Shown here piece after piece: positions 1-9,400 of a DNA stretch of 27,058 bases. The position numbers were made by a program, and so were the translations under genes. The first letter of the stretch is position 1, and the number at the start of each line of letters is the position of its first letter. Source of the DNA: Lactobacillaceae bacterium UBA5807 (GTDB lineage Bacteria; Bacillota; Bacilli; Lactobacillales; Lactobacillaceae). The stretch covers positions 1 to 27,058 of the forward strand of contig DIDF01000096.1 in assembly GCA_002418005.1 (NCBI GenBank), in the 5' to 3' direction. The notes below the pieces were generated by a model that was not told the DNA's origin, made no database searches, and saw only the letters and a list, made by a program, of their open reading frames with translations.

Positions 1-345
1 TCAGTTTTCAAAGGTCTACCTATGCAATAACCCAACAAGATCAATAAATATCAAAAATATTAATTTTATTAAATTACTGACATGCCGTTGTTTAGCAGCA
101 CTTAAAAGTATACTATGAATTATTTTGTGTGTCAATAAAGACTTTCAAAAATACGAAATGGTATATGTGGTGTGCTGTGAATCAGCAACGTTTAATATCT
201 TATCAGTTAAACAAGTTAAGGTCAACCATTATTTTGAAAAAGTTGAAATTGTTTGATTTAAGGTTAAGCCTGAGAAAAAAACTCCTTTGGTGTTATTATC
301 CTATGTATACTTGTTCCTGAAGTTACATACAAGGAGTATACGAAA
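1..345. other. Gene-free upstream region of the thiolase gene
   Basis: I see no convincing gene in this AT-rich stretch. A 63-codon reading frame beginning with GTG at 129 has no ribosome binding site and an odd Lys/Leu-rich composition, so I leave it out. Near the thiolase there is a candidate extended -10 element, TGTTATTAT at 291-299, with no good -35, and a strong Shine-Dalgarno AAGGAG at 331-336. No terminator for an upstream gene is obvious. Confidence 0.4.
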
Positions 346-1524
346 GTGCAAAAAGTATTCATTATAGGTGCAAAAAGAACCCCAATAGGAAAATTTAATG
401 GGAGATTACGCCAATTCACTGCAGTCCAATTAGCCACCATAGCAGCAAAAGCAACCATCGCAAGTTCCAAAATAAATCCAGATTCAATTGACCAAGTAAT
501 CTTTGGGAATGCTATTCAAGGAGGAAATGGTCAAAATGTTGCTCGCCAAATCGAATTGAATAGTGGAATCCCTAATTCTTCAACCGCATTTACTGTTAAT
601 CAAGTATGCGGATCAGGCTTAAAATCTATTCATTTAGCAAATAATGCCATCAAAATGCAAGAAGCAAATGTGATCTTGGCCGGAGGAACTGAAAGCATGT
701 CAAATGTTCCCTACCTCGATTTTGAAAGAAGACGTCCAAAAAAGTTTGGATCTTATGAAATAGTGGATGGATTAGAAAAAGATGGTCTCTTAGACGCATT
801 TTCAAATAAGCCAATGGGAATTACCGCCGAAAATGTTGCCGAAAGATTCGGTATCACTCGTTCTCAAATGGATTCATTTGCTTATAGATCCCACAAAAAA
901 GCTATTCAAGCTGTAAAAAAAGGCACATTTTCAAAAGAAATTGTTCCGATAAAAATAAGAAACAAAGGCAAAAGTATAATTATGGATCAAGATGAAGGGA
1001 TCCGCTTTGATACATCCTTAGAAAAGATTGCCAATTTGAAACCGGCATTTAAAAACAAAGGAAAAGTAACCCCAGGAAATGCAGCGAGCTTAAACGACGG
1101 AGCTTCAGCTGTCTTGCTGGCCTCTGCTGAAGCAATAAAAGAGCATTCATTAACCCCAAAAGCAGAAATATTTGGTTATAGCGAGGCAGGCGTTGATCCA
1201 CAAATTATGGGTTATGCTCCCTATTATGCTATAAAAAAATTACTGACAAAATTAAAATTAAAAATCGAGGACATTGATTTATTTGAAATCAATGAAGCAT
1301 TTGCATCCCAAGTAATTGCCGTAACAAAAGATTTAAATATTCCCTTAGAAAAAGTAAATATTTCAGGCGGCGCCATTGCATTAGGTCATCCATTAGGAGA
1401 TTCAGGAGCAAGAATAGTAGCCACTTTGATCAACAACTTAAAACTCACCCATAAAAAAGTAGGAATTGCATCACTTTGCATGGGTGGAGGAATTGGTGCG
1501 GCAGTTGCAATAAAACTTGTTTAG
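346..1524 (+). CDS. Acetyl-CoA C-acetyltransferase (thiolase)
   Basis: This 392-residue protein is a full-length thiolase, which condenses two acetyl-CoA to acetoacetyl-CoA in the cytoplasm. In lactobacilli this is the first step of the mevalonate route to isoprenoids. The acylated cysteine is C88 in NQVCGSGLKS, the NEAFASQ block follows, and the active-site H348 (GHPLGDSGAR) and C378 (CMGGGIG) close the C-terminal half. Translation starts with GTG at 346, supported by AAGGAG at 331-336 with nine bases of spacing. The gene has no other mevalonate or fatty-acid gene beside it and appears monocistronic. A degradative rather than biosynthetic role cannot be excluded from sequence alone, but the length and the lack of beta-oxidation neighbours favour the biosynthetic enzyme. 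Confidence 0.93.
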   Translation: MQKVFIIGAKRTPIGKFNGRLRQFTAVQLATIAAKATIASSKINPDSIDQVIFGNAIQGGNGQNVARQIELNSGIPNSSTAFTVNQVCGSGLKSIHLANNAIKMQEANVILAGGTESMSNVPYLDFERRRPKKFGSYEIVDGLEKDGLLDAFSNKPMGITAENVAERFGITRSQMDSFAYRSHKKAIQAVKKGTFSKEIVPIKIRNKGKSIIMDQDEGIRFDTSLEKIANLKPAFKNKGKVTPGNAASLNDGASAVLLASAEAIKEHSLTPKAEIFGYSEAGVDPQIMGYAPYYAIKKLLTKLKLKIEDIDLFEINEAFASQVIAVTKDLNIPLEKVNISGGAIALGHPLGDSGARIVATLINNLKLTHKKVGIASLCMGGGIGAAVAIKLV

Positions 1525-1550
1525 CTTCCACCAAGGAGCAGAGTTTATTT

Positions 1551-1579
1551 TTGCCTTAAACATCTATTTTCTATATGAT
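1551..1579 (+). promoter_or_regulatory. Promoter of the CsbD-type gene
   Basis: TTGCCT at 1551-1556 and TATGAT at 1574-1579 are separated by exactly 17 bp, a good fit to the housekeeping sigma consensus. It lies just after the thiolase stop and 33 bp before the small-protein start. No sigma-B-type element is apparent, although CsbD genes of Bacillus are sigma-B controlled. Confidence 0.6.
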
Positions 1580-1611
1580 TAGTAGTAATCAATAGAAAGG
1601 ATGTGCTAAAT

Positions 1612-1800
1612 ATGAATGACTTAAAAGGCAAAAAAGACCAAGTTGTAGGTAAGGTTAAAGAAGACGCCGGCAAAGCCGTAAACAACGATGAAACAGAATT
1701 AAAAGGAAAAGTCCAACACGCATCCGGAAAAATTAAAGCCAAACTTTCCGATGTTAAAGAAAAAACGGCCGAAAAGATCAATAAGGTATTAGATAAATAA
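1612..1800 (+). CDS. CsbD family general stress protein
   Basis: This is a 62-residue, highly charged, Lys/Glu/Asp-rich protein with the CsbD pattern: LKGKKDQVVGKVKEDAGKA, then ELKGKVQHASGK, then a helical Lys-rich tail. CsbD proteins are small soluble helical proteins induced by stress in many bacteria; their molecular function is unknown. The ATG at 1612 is preceded by AGAAAGG at 1594-1600 with eleven bases of spacing. An in-frame GTG at 1603 would sit almost on top of the Shine-Dalgarno and is unlikely. The gene has its own promoter (1551-1579) and a strong intrinsic terminator (1823-1859), so it is probably a single-gene unit. Confidence 0.88.
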   Translation: MNDLKGKKDQVVGKVKEDAGKAVNNDETELKGKVQHASGKIKAKLSDVKEKTAEKINKVLDK

Positions 1801-1822
1801 TTTATTTAACTAATCAAAAACT

Positions 1823-1859
1823 GGTTGTAACTAAGTCGATTTAGTTATAACCTTTTTTT
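1823..1859 (+). terminator. Intrinsic terminator after the CsbD-type gene
   Basis: GGTTGTAACTAA pairs with TTAGTTATAACC (one G-T pair) around the loop GTCGAT, and seven T follow directly. This is a textbook rho-independent terminator, 22 bases after the stop codon. Confidence 0.88.
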
Positions 1860-1891
1860 GTTACTTCAAATAAATGAAAGAAGGGTCAGCT

Positions 1892-2419
1892 TTGCCTGCA
1901 CTTTATTTAAGATTATCAACGAACAAGGATTTAAATAAGATTGTAAAAATTATAAATAACGGCAAGACCTTTTTAAAGAGTCAAAACATCAATCAATGGC
2001 AAGATGGTTATCCAGCCGCAGAAGATATTTCGAATGACATTAAAAATTCAATCGGTTATGTATTTATTGAAGATGGTGAGATTGCCGGATATGCAGCACT
2101 TCATCAAGGAATTGATCCAATGTATTTAAAAATATCTAACGGCAACTGGATTACCGGAACTCACGCCAGATACACTGCAATTCACCGAATCGCGATGGCC
2201 TCAAAGTTTCGCGGTCAGCATTTAGCAGAAAAAATGATCAGTAATTTAATAACTGTTTCTGGAGTTTTAGGTTACAAGGACCTTAGAATCGATACTCACC
2301 CGGATAATAAAATAATGCAGCATACTATTTTAAAAAGCGGTTTTGAAAAAAGAGGAACGGTCCATATGCCGGCACCAGACGGCAGTCCCCGATTCGCATA
2401 TGAATTACAAATCGTCTAG
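1892..2419 (+). CDS. GNAT family N-acetyltransferase
   Basis: The protein (about 175 residues) has a GNAT fold: an N-terminal LRLSTNKDLNKI strand-helix, a central beta region (YVFIEDGEIAGYAAL), then IHRIAMASKFRGQHLAEKMI, which is the acetyl-CoA-binding motif A with the R-G-Q-H-L form of Q/RxxGxG/A. Motif B, LRIDTHPDNKIMQHTILKSG, and the FEKRG segment follow. The acceptor substrate is unknown. I place the start at TTG 1892 because AGAAGGG at 1879-1885 gives a proper six-base spacing. The in-frame ATG at 1874 has no Shine-Dalgarno of its own and would translate the ribosome binding site itself. The gene lies directly after a terminator and carries the promoter of the next gene in its 3' end. 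Confidence 0.85.
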   Translation: MPALYLRLSTNKDLNKIVKIINNGKTFLKSQNINQWQDGYPAAEDISNDIKNSIGYVFIEDGEIAGYAALHQGIDPMYLKISNGNWITGTHARYTAIHRIAMASKFRGQHLAEKMISNLITVSGVLGYKDLRIDTHPDNKIMQHTILKSGFEKRGTVHMPAPDGSPRFAYELQIV

Positions 2420-2433
2420 CTTTGCGGTACAAT
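2405..2433 (+). promoter_or_regulatory. Candidate promoter for the small membrane protein
   Basis: TTACAA at 2405-2410 and TACAAT at 2428-2433 are 17 bp apart, spanning the last codons and stop of the acetyltransferase gene. They lie about 20 bases upstream of the start of the next gene, leaving a very short leader containing its Shine-Dalgarno. Confidence 0.45.
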
Positions 2434-2453
2434 AACTTTAATGAGGTGATTGC

Positions 2454-2642
2454 ATGATTAGTTCAAATGCGGCAGTTTCGACTTCTTTGATAATCTTGTA
2501 TTTAATTGGAATTATTGTTTTAGGCATAACATTTTTTGTCCTAGATAAAATTAACGGCAAAATGTGGACCCGCTTTTCGATGGGTTTAATAAGTGTCATC
2601 CTTGTATTAGGTGTCATTTTAATAACCTTATTTAGAGCATAA
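2454..2642 (+). CDS. Small two-helix membrane protein of unknown function
   Basis: The 62-residue product has two hydrophobic segments, roughly residues 10-29 (SLIILYLIGIIVLGITFFV) and 42-59 (MGLISVILVLGVILITLF), joined by a short charged hinge (LDKINGKMWTR). That predicts a hairpin in the cytoplasmic membrane. The ATG at 2454 follows a good GAGGTGAT site at 2443-2450. It has its own candidate promoter and ends eight bases before a very strong terminator hairpin, which supports a real expressed gene. I do not recognise a named family. Small membrane proteins of this shape are common in lactobacilli. Confidence 0.65.
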   Translation: MISSNAAVSTSLIILYLIGIIVLGITFFVLDKINGKMWTRFSMGLISVILVLGVILITLFRA

Positions 2643-2644
2643 AT

Positions 2645-2692
2645 GAATAGAGACCATTGAAAGTTAATTCTAACTTTCAATGGTCTCTATTT
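2645..2692. terminator. Bidirectional hairpin between convergent genes
   Basis: AGAGACCATTGAAAGTTA at 2649-2666 is the perfect complement of 2671-2688 around the loop ATTC, and pairing extends outward to about 21 bp. It lies between the end of the small membrane protein gene and the end of addA on the other strand. T-rich sequence follows on both strands but is not an unbroken tract. Confidence 0.8.
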
Positions 2693-2708
2693 GTTATATT
2701 GGAATTTT

Positions 2709-5700
2709 TTAGATTTCTATCTGCTGATTCAAATCTAATAAATATAAAAATTTGTGAGAAACTGGTTTACTCAAAATGCGACTCAAAGCAATTGAATACA
2801 ATTCCAGTTGGCCACGATAACGGTCGACAATCTTATTTATCTCAGATTGATTATTTATATGATCCGTTTTGTAATCAAATAATAAAACCTCATCATCATC
2901 AATGACATAGCCATCAATGATTCCGTGAATTAAAATTTGCTGATCACCATCATTATCAAAACCATTGAAAACGTCCGAAGCTCGCATTAACAAAGAAAAA
3001 GGAACTTCTCTGAATGTATTCCTCGGATTATCAAGGACCTTTTTGCCAACCCCACTATCATAAAAACTGACCACTTGGCCAATATTTATCTTATCGGCGA
3101 TTTTAACATCTAAGATCCTTTGTTTAACAAGTTCTCCAATTAGTTCAGAGACATCCGCGGACGTTGGCTTTTTGCTTAAACTAAGTTTCTGCAAAACCAA
3201 ATGGGTAGCTGTTCCAATATCGGCTGCAGAAATCCGTTGATTGTTTCCACTATCTGAAATAAATGAAGATGCCCCAAGTTTTTGTTGGATAAACCTCCCA
3301 CTAGCCTTTTTGTCTGTTAAATCGAGTCTGGTTCTTTGTCCCAGCTCCATGTTATCAGGATCATCAAAAAGTCTTTTAATCTCGGACACTGACTGATAAG
3401 CAGTGGTAGTCGTAGCAGCGCTAAATGGATATTTAAAATCCAATATTTGACTATACTTAACAAATTCCGGATTATTTTCATCGAGGTTTAAGTGATTAAG
3501 TTCATTTAACCAATTTTTAGACTTTTGGCAGTCTTCTTTTTGATGACCCATTTCTTTTTCAACTTCACTCTTGGAATAAAAATGAATGCTGAAATTTGCG
3601 GCATCAGAATCAAGTACTTTAGAATCAACACCGGTTCCATAGCTATCAATAACACATTTATGACGGCTAATGGCTGGGCCAATCCAGTCAAGATAATTTT
3701 GAGCATTACCTATCTCGGATGCAGGTAACAACAAGTTTGCTAAATTAGTCTTGGATTGCCACTGCACTATCCAATCCTGAGGATCTTGCTGGCTATTTCT
3801 AGAGTGCAAAGTTCCCACCAAGTATAAGCTTTGCTCAGCTCTGGTAAGGGTTACATAAAGCTTTCTCATTTCTTCAGCTTGAGAATTATGTTTTTCAATA
3901 TCAATCATGGCAATTTTTTGGAGGGTATCTCGCTTAACTCTGGTTGTTGTATCAAAATAATTAATGCCCAACCCGAACTCACCATTCAAAACATAGGGCT
4001 GTCGAAAATCCTGTTGATTAAAGCTGCGGGCAATATCATTCATAAAAACAATTGGAAACTGCAGACCCTTACTGCCATGAATTGTCATTACATGAACCGC
4101 GTCCAGACTTGACTGAATTTGAGCAGATGCTAAATCATCTTGGCGATCCTGCATTCTTTTAATAAATCGGACAAACCGATAAAGTCCTTTAAACCCATTT
4201 TTTTCAAAATCACTTGCCCGTTCATATAATGCATGAAGGTTGACCTGCCGCTGGTATCCTGAAGGCATCCCGCCAACATAGTCCAAAAATCCGGTTTGCT
4301 GGTATATCTCCCAAATTAGTGTAACAATCCCTTGCTGATTTGAAATATCACGAAAAGATTTTAACTGGTTCATAAAACGATTAATCTTTTTGCGAACCAG
4401 CTTTCCGGTTTCAGTCGTCTCATTTGGAGTGGAACGATAAAAATCCCAAACAGCTTGGTAATAGTTGCCGGTTTTACGATTGATGCGTAAATAAGCCAGT
4501 TGATCTTCATTTAAGCCAACAATCGGTGACCGCAAAACTGCAGCTAAAGGAATATCTTGATATGGATTGTCAATCACAGAAAGCAAAGCCATCATTATTT
4601 GAATTTCAGTAGTTTTAAAGTAGTTTTTGGCTCCAGTAATTTCTGCAGGAATTTGGTACTGTTTAAAAACATCCGCCAGATTAAGTTCATTATTTCGTGT
4701 GGCTGAAATCACTGCAATATCGCCAAATTTTACCGGGCGCATTTTGTTGTTGGACTTAACTTCTGAATCGAAAATTTCTTCCCCAGTATCAATTAAATTA
4801 CGAATTTTTTGAGCAATAATCTCAGCTTGGACATTATCCCTGGTATTCAAAAAATCTGAATTCTCATCATCTTTTTGATCCTCATGGGGATCATTTTGAT
4901 TGTATAAGAGCACTGAAATTTTGGAATTCAAATTTTGGGGATAATATGACGCTCCAAATTTTAGCCGAGCATCCTTTCCATAATTAATCCCACCAATCCC
5001 TGAACTCATAATCTGACTGAAAATCAAGTTGGTAAAATTGTCGATATTAGCCGTTGACCTAAAGTTTTCTGCTAGACTGATCAATTCATTTGAATTTTCT
5101 TTTTTTGAATAGGTTCGCTGTTTTTTCACAAACATCTTCGGATCAGCAAGCCGAAAACCATAAATTGATTGCTTAACGTCGCCAACCATAAAACGATTAC
5201 CAGGATTCTTTTTGGCAATTCGATTTAAAATGGCATCTTGGAGCTTATTGTTATCCTGATATTCATCAGTGAGAATTTCGTAATACTGGTTTTGTAATTT
5301 TTCTTGAATTTGAATTGCCTGATTACTTTTATCCGTTAAGATATCATAAGCAGCATGTTCAATATCAATAAATTCAAAAAGATGGCGATTCAGCTTGGTC
5401 TGATAGTATGCCTTTCGAAATATTTTGACGATTGAAATTAATTTTCGGACCCGTTTGGCAGATTCTTTGATAATTTGAATGTTTGTATTTTCATCAAAAG
5501 AAAAGTATTTGCCAGCCGTTTTATCTTTAATTAACTTATTGATGTCATCCTTTAATTTTCCGATTTGATCGTGAATTTCAGTCTGATAATCATCAAAGTC
5601 TTTTGATTTACGAGGCCGTTGCGGCAAGGAAAAACTCTGAAATTCATTTCTAAGATCATTCCAAGAACTGTTTTTAAGATTGCTCTTAAGCCTATTAACA

Positions 5701-6473
5701 ACCTTTTTTATCTTATCGGCATAAATAATATCTTTATCAAGCTGAGCTTTTTGCGCTAATTTTTCAATTAGATCAACTTGGTTAGTTGCTAATTCAATTT
5801 GGTTAATAATGGCTGGTTTTATTTCATTTTTAAATAGGTCAGATTCAACTAAAGAATTGGATTTTATTTGGTACCTAGATGCAGCATGATCAAGCCAAAT
5901 CTCTGGATTTTCCGTTACATTAGCAAAATCGTTCATCCGATAGACAACATCAGTTAATCCCTGATCATCACGATCTGTAGAAAAGTTTTCAGTGAGCCGA
6001 CCAAAGGAACCATCTTTGTCTGCTGCGTATAAATCTTCTCGAATCGAGTCCCAAACCTGATCTTTTAAAAGACCAACTTCAGTTTCATCCGACAAAATCC
6101 TAAAATTGGGATCGATACCCAAAACAAAATAATACCTGGAAACCAGTTTCTGGCAATACGCGTCCATGGTTGTAATATCGGCAACCGGAACTTTGCGAAT
6201 TTGAGTTAAAAGTCGCAATCTTTGTTTGGGGTTTGTAGTTTGATTAAGATTTTCTCGTAGAGACTTTTGCAGCCGTTCACGCATTTCTTTTGCAGCTGCT
6301 TTAGTAAAAGTGACAACCAGCAATTGGTCGATATCGATTCCATCATCGATAACCATACTTATTATCCGGTCAACTAAGACCCGAGTTTTTCCGGATCCAG
6401 CAGAAGCCGAGACTAAAATATTTCCCTTTGGCCGATCGAATATTGCCTTTTTTTGATCAGAAGTATAGTCCAT
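2709..6473 (-). CDS. addA: ATP-dependent helicase/nuclease subunit A
   Basis: AddA (RexA) is the UvrD/Rep-type motor and nuclease subunit that resects double-strand breaks with AddB and loads RecA at Chi sites. Numbering from the ATG at 6473 (1254 residues): Walker A ASAGSGKT at about 23-30, the Walker B DEYQD at about 403, VGDVKQSIYGFR after it, the SF1 motif MTIHGSKGLQFP near 800, and KLYVTLTRAEQ. The C-terminal RecB-like nuclease has GTATHLVLQ and GIIDGY, then FDYKTD with D1200 and K1202, so it looks catalytically competent. Length matches the family (about 1230 residues). The start region reads GTGATG: the GTG at 6476 and ATG at 6473 are both possible, with GAAAGGA six or nine bases upstream. 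Either overlaps the addB stop, implying translational coupling. Confidence 0.96.
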   Translation of the reverse strand: MDYTSDQKKAIFDRPKGNILVSASAGSGKTRVLVDRIISMVIDDGIDIDQLLVVTFTKAAAKEMRERLQKSLRENLNQTTNPKQRLRLLTQIRKVPVADITTMDAYCQKLVSRYYFVLGIDPNFRILSDETEVGLLKDQVWDSIREDLYAADKDGSFGRLTENFSTDRDDQGLTDVVYRMNDFANVTENPEIWLDHAASRYQIKSNSLVESDLFKNEIKPAIINQIELATNQVDLIEKLAQKAQLDKDIIYADKIKKVVNRLKSNLKNSSWNDLRNEFQSFSLPQRPRKSKDFDDYQTEIHDQIGKLKDDINKLIKDKTAGKYFSFDENTNIQIIKESAKRVRKLISIVKIFRKAYYQTKLNRHLFEFIDIEHAAYDILTDKSNQAIQIQEKLQNQYYEILTDEYQDNNKLQDAILNRIAKKNPGNRFMVGDVKQSIYGFRLADPKMFVKKQRTYSKKENSNELISLAENFRSTANIDNFTNLIFSQIMSSGIGGINYGKDARLKFGASYYPQNLNSKISVLLYNQNDPHEDQKDDENSDFLNTRDNVQAEIIAQKIRNLIDTGEEIFDSEVKSNNKMRPVKFGDIAVISATRNNELNLADVFKQYQIPAEITGAKNYFKTTEIQIMMALLSVIDNPYQDIPLAAVLRSPIVGLNEDQLAYLRINRKTGNYYQAVWDFYRSTPNETTETGKLVRKKINRFMNQLKSFRDISNQQGIVTLIWEIYQQTGFLDYVGGMPSGYQRQVNLHALYERASDFEKNGFKGLYRFVRFIKRMQDRQDDLASAQIQSSLDAVHVMTIHGSKGLQFPIVFMNDIARSFNQQDFRQPYVLNGEFGLGINYFDTTTRVKRDTLQKIAMIDIEKHNSQAEEMRKLYVTLTRAEQSLYLVGTLHSRNSQQDPQDWIVQWQSKTNLANLLLPASEIGNAQNYLDWIGPAISRHKCVIDSYGTGVDSKVLDSDAANFSIHFYSKSEVEKEMGHQKEDCQKSKNWLNELNHLNLDENNPEFVKYSQILDFKYPFSAATTTTAYQSVSEIKRLFDDPDNMELGQRTRLDLTDKKASGRFIQQKLGASSFISDSGNNQRISAADIGTATHLVLQKLSLSKKPTSADVSELIGELVKQRILDVKIADKINIGQVVSFYDSGVGKKVLDNPRNTFREVPFSLLMRASDVFNGFDNDGDQQILIHGIIDGYVIDDDEVLLFDYKTDHINNQSEINKIVDRYRGQLELYSIALSRILSKPVSHKFLYLLDLNQQIEI

Positions 6474-9400
6474 CACTGTTGTTCCTTTCTAATTAGCTTT
6501 AATATTTCACTCTTATCAAGTTTAGATATATCATTATAGCGATTCTCTGAAAGTAGCGGATCAAAATTCATCACTGACTTATAAGGAGTATATTGCATTG
6601 CTGACTTATCATTATCTTGATACGGGAATAGGTCAATTTTGCCATCAAGAATATTCTCGGCAGCCTTTTTAATTAACATTTCATTGTGAGCTAAAAATCC
6701 CTGCAAATCATTTAGTTTAATCAAATCACCACTGTATGTTCCTTTAGTCTTAGCAAATCTGTACGGAAATATTTCTGAGGAGCCTATGATTTTAGGATCT
6801 AGATTAGCCAACAAATCATTATCATTTAATAACAGGCCATTGTACTTGTGAGCTTTCATTTCCTCTTTAAAAAGACTATCAGAATTGGAAAGTTTGCGCC
6901 CATCAATTTTAGGATTACTGATATGCATATACAAAACTCCTGCCAAGAAGTTTTGATCATCGGGAGATAATGCCGGCAAATTTTTTCTTAAAACATCCAA
7001 ATAAGTCAAAAGCTGCATGGAAACACCAGAGTATGCTTGGTTATATTCAAAATTCCGATTACCAGATTTGTAATCCACAATTCCAAAGTAACGTTTATTG
7101 TTTGCTGTCATGGAATCAATTCTGTCAATTCTGCCGCGGACATTAACGAAACGACCGTCATCTAAACGAAAACTAATTCCTTTGAGAGTGTCTTTTCCAG
7201 GTTGACCAAAAACCTTTTCGGTGGTTTGCGGCCTCATTGGAGTTGTTTGAGCTTGAAATTTCAATATCTTAACCATTTCTTGAACGGTCTTTTCTAGCTG
7301 ATCTGCTAAAAATTTCATCCTACTTGAACTGCCCAAGATCGCATATTGATATTTATTTTCTCCCTGCATCATTTTGGCAACATTTTCTGCAACCAATTCT
7401 GGAATGTCTTTTTCATCAAGATTTGCCAGATCGATATTTTGGTTCTTAATTTGTTTAACAATCAGATCTAAAGCTTCATGGTAAAAAGTCCCTTTTGAGG
7501 CTGAGGATAATTCAAATTCATCCCGTTCCTGAAGCTTTAACCCATATTTTAGAAAATATTCATAAGGATTTTGATAATAGGACTCAAGCTGGGAAATTGA
7601 AATATTAAGATTCTTTGGGTAAATGATATTTACGGACTCCGCGCTTAAAGGCTGAGGAGCATTTTTATAAGTAATGCTATGAATTAAGATATCCAACAAA
7701 TCCACAAACTGTCTGTCATCATTCAGTTTGTGATAAATAAAGGTCCAACTGTCAGAAGGCAAAACATTTCGACTATAAGCGTCCTGACAAACCTGAATCA
7801 ATGAATGTAAAGTTGCTCGTTTTGCCCCAACGTATGGAAGAACCGCTAAATTGTCTTTGGCTGTTGCAGCAAAATGATTAATTTTTAAGCCAAAATGATC
7901 GGCAATTCGATTTAAATAAGGAGAAATTTGTCGACTAGAACTATCTTGGCCCGCAGCATTAAAACTAAAAATTAATTTATCGGTTGCGGTCATAAAAGCC
8001 AAATAATTCAAGTAAGGTTCAAATGCCATAACTTGTTGAGCAGGGTCACTCAAAAATTGATTTTTATTTAATTTTTGTGAGATTTGTTCAACATCATCAT
8101 CGCCAAACAAATTTTGATTTTCTGTTACAGCTGGCATATTTTCGTCATCAGAGCCAATCATAAATGTGACCTTATAATGATTTGATTGCACCATGCCACT
8201 TTCTGAAATTGTCACCTGGTCTAGTGTCGAAGGAATAGAAGAATATGTGGCCGCCTGAAAACCGGAGTACAACAATGACCAGAACTCATTAGGATCAAAT
8301 TTGTTTTGGCCAAGGATTGCGACATTCTCATCAAGCAGAGAACAAAACGTCCCCCAAACCTGTTCAATCTGATTTGCAAAAACCAAATCAGAGTTATCAA
8401 TCGCATTTTTACGGATAATTTGAAGCTGATCAATTACTCCTGCTTCATCCAAAAATTGGTAAAGAATAGCCGCAGCCTCCTGATTGTTCTTAGCCCGGCT
8501 TATTTTTTTATAAAATGGTGGCAAGGTATCTTTTATTAAATGACGGATAACATTAATTTGTTTAGAAATCTGCTTATCTTCATCAGTGACAACAACATTA
8601 TCCTGAGCATCATTCAGCCAAACATATTGCCAGTCAACCTTTTGAATCCATCTACTTCCGTCATAACCATTTTTAAGTGCAAGATTTTCTGCCAGCGCCA
8701 AATCGTTTCGATACTGGTCCTTAGCCAAATATCCATTTTCTGTCTTCGGCAGAATTAGCTCGGTTTTTAAAAGCCGCATAACATCATCGTGCCGATATTT
8801 ATTTTTACTATCTTGTGGAAAACCAATATCAAAAAGTGCTCCCAAAAATTCTACTAATGGGTGATTAACCATAGATTTTTGAATATCCTCAAAGAAAGGG
8901 ATATCTTGGGCCTCAAAGATCGGTTGAATTACGTTTTGATAAGAATCAAGATGGCGAGTAAGGATCAAAAAATCGGAATAACGAAAACTTCCGTTTGCCA
9001 CCAAACGATGAATCTGAGCGGCCACTCGGTTCAGTTCAGAATAAGGATTATCAGTCTTATAAATCTCTATTGAATTTTCAGTTAATTTCTCGTTAGTAAT
9101 CTTGGCTTGAGCATTATTGGACTGAACCCAGTAATTTCCAAGTTTAGCTAAATCTGTCCCAGTCGCTGATTTATCAGCAAACTCAACCGGAAGATATGGG
9201 ACTTTGGCTTCACTTGCAAATTTATATAACTTTAAAAACAGTTTGGCAGATTGATAAAAAAGGTTGGCCGCTTCCGGCAGTTCCACGGGATAGGCTTTGT
9301 CTAAAACTAAGGAAATGGTTACTTGAGCAGACCGCTTAATTAAAGTGGAAACCAGAAGAAATTCTTGGGCATTTAACTTGGAGAATCCACTGATATAAAA

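Noticed and set aside
129..320. 63-codon plus-strand reading frame upstream of the thiolase
   Set aside because: GTG start without a Shine-Dalgarno, unusual composition, and it runs almost into the thiolase ribosome binding site. Probably a chance frame.
1603..1800. GTG 1603 as the start of the CsbD-type gene
   Set aside because: It would leave only two bases after the AGAAAGG site; ATG 1612 has normal spacing and fits the family N-terminus.
3500..9100. Several 60-90 codon frames opposite or out of phase with addA and addB
   Set aside because: They lie entirely inside two well-supported long genes, have no ribosome binding sites and no family features; they are shadows of the real coding strand.
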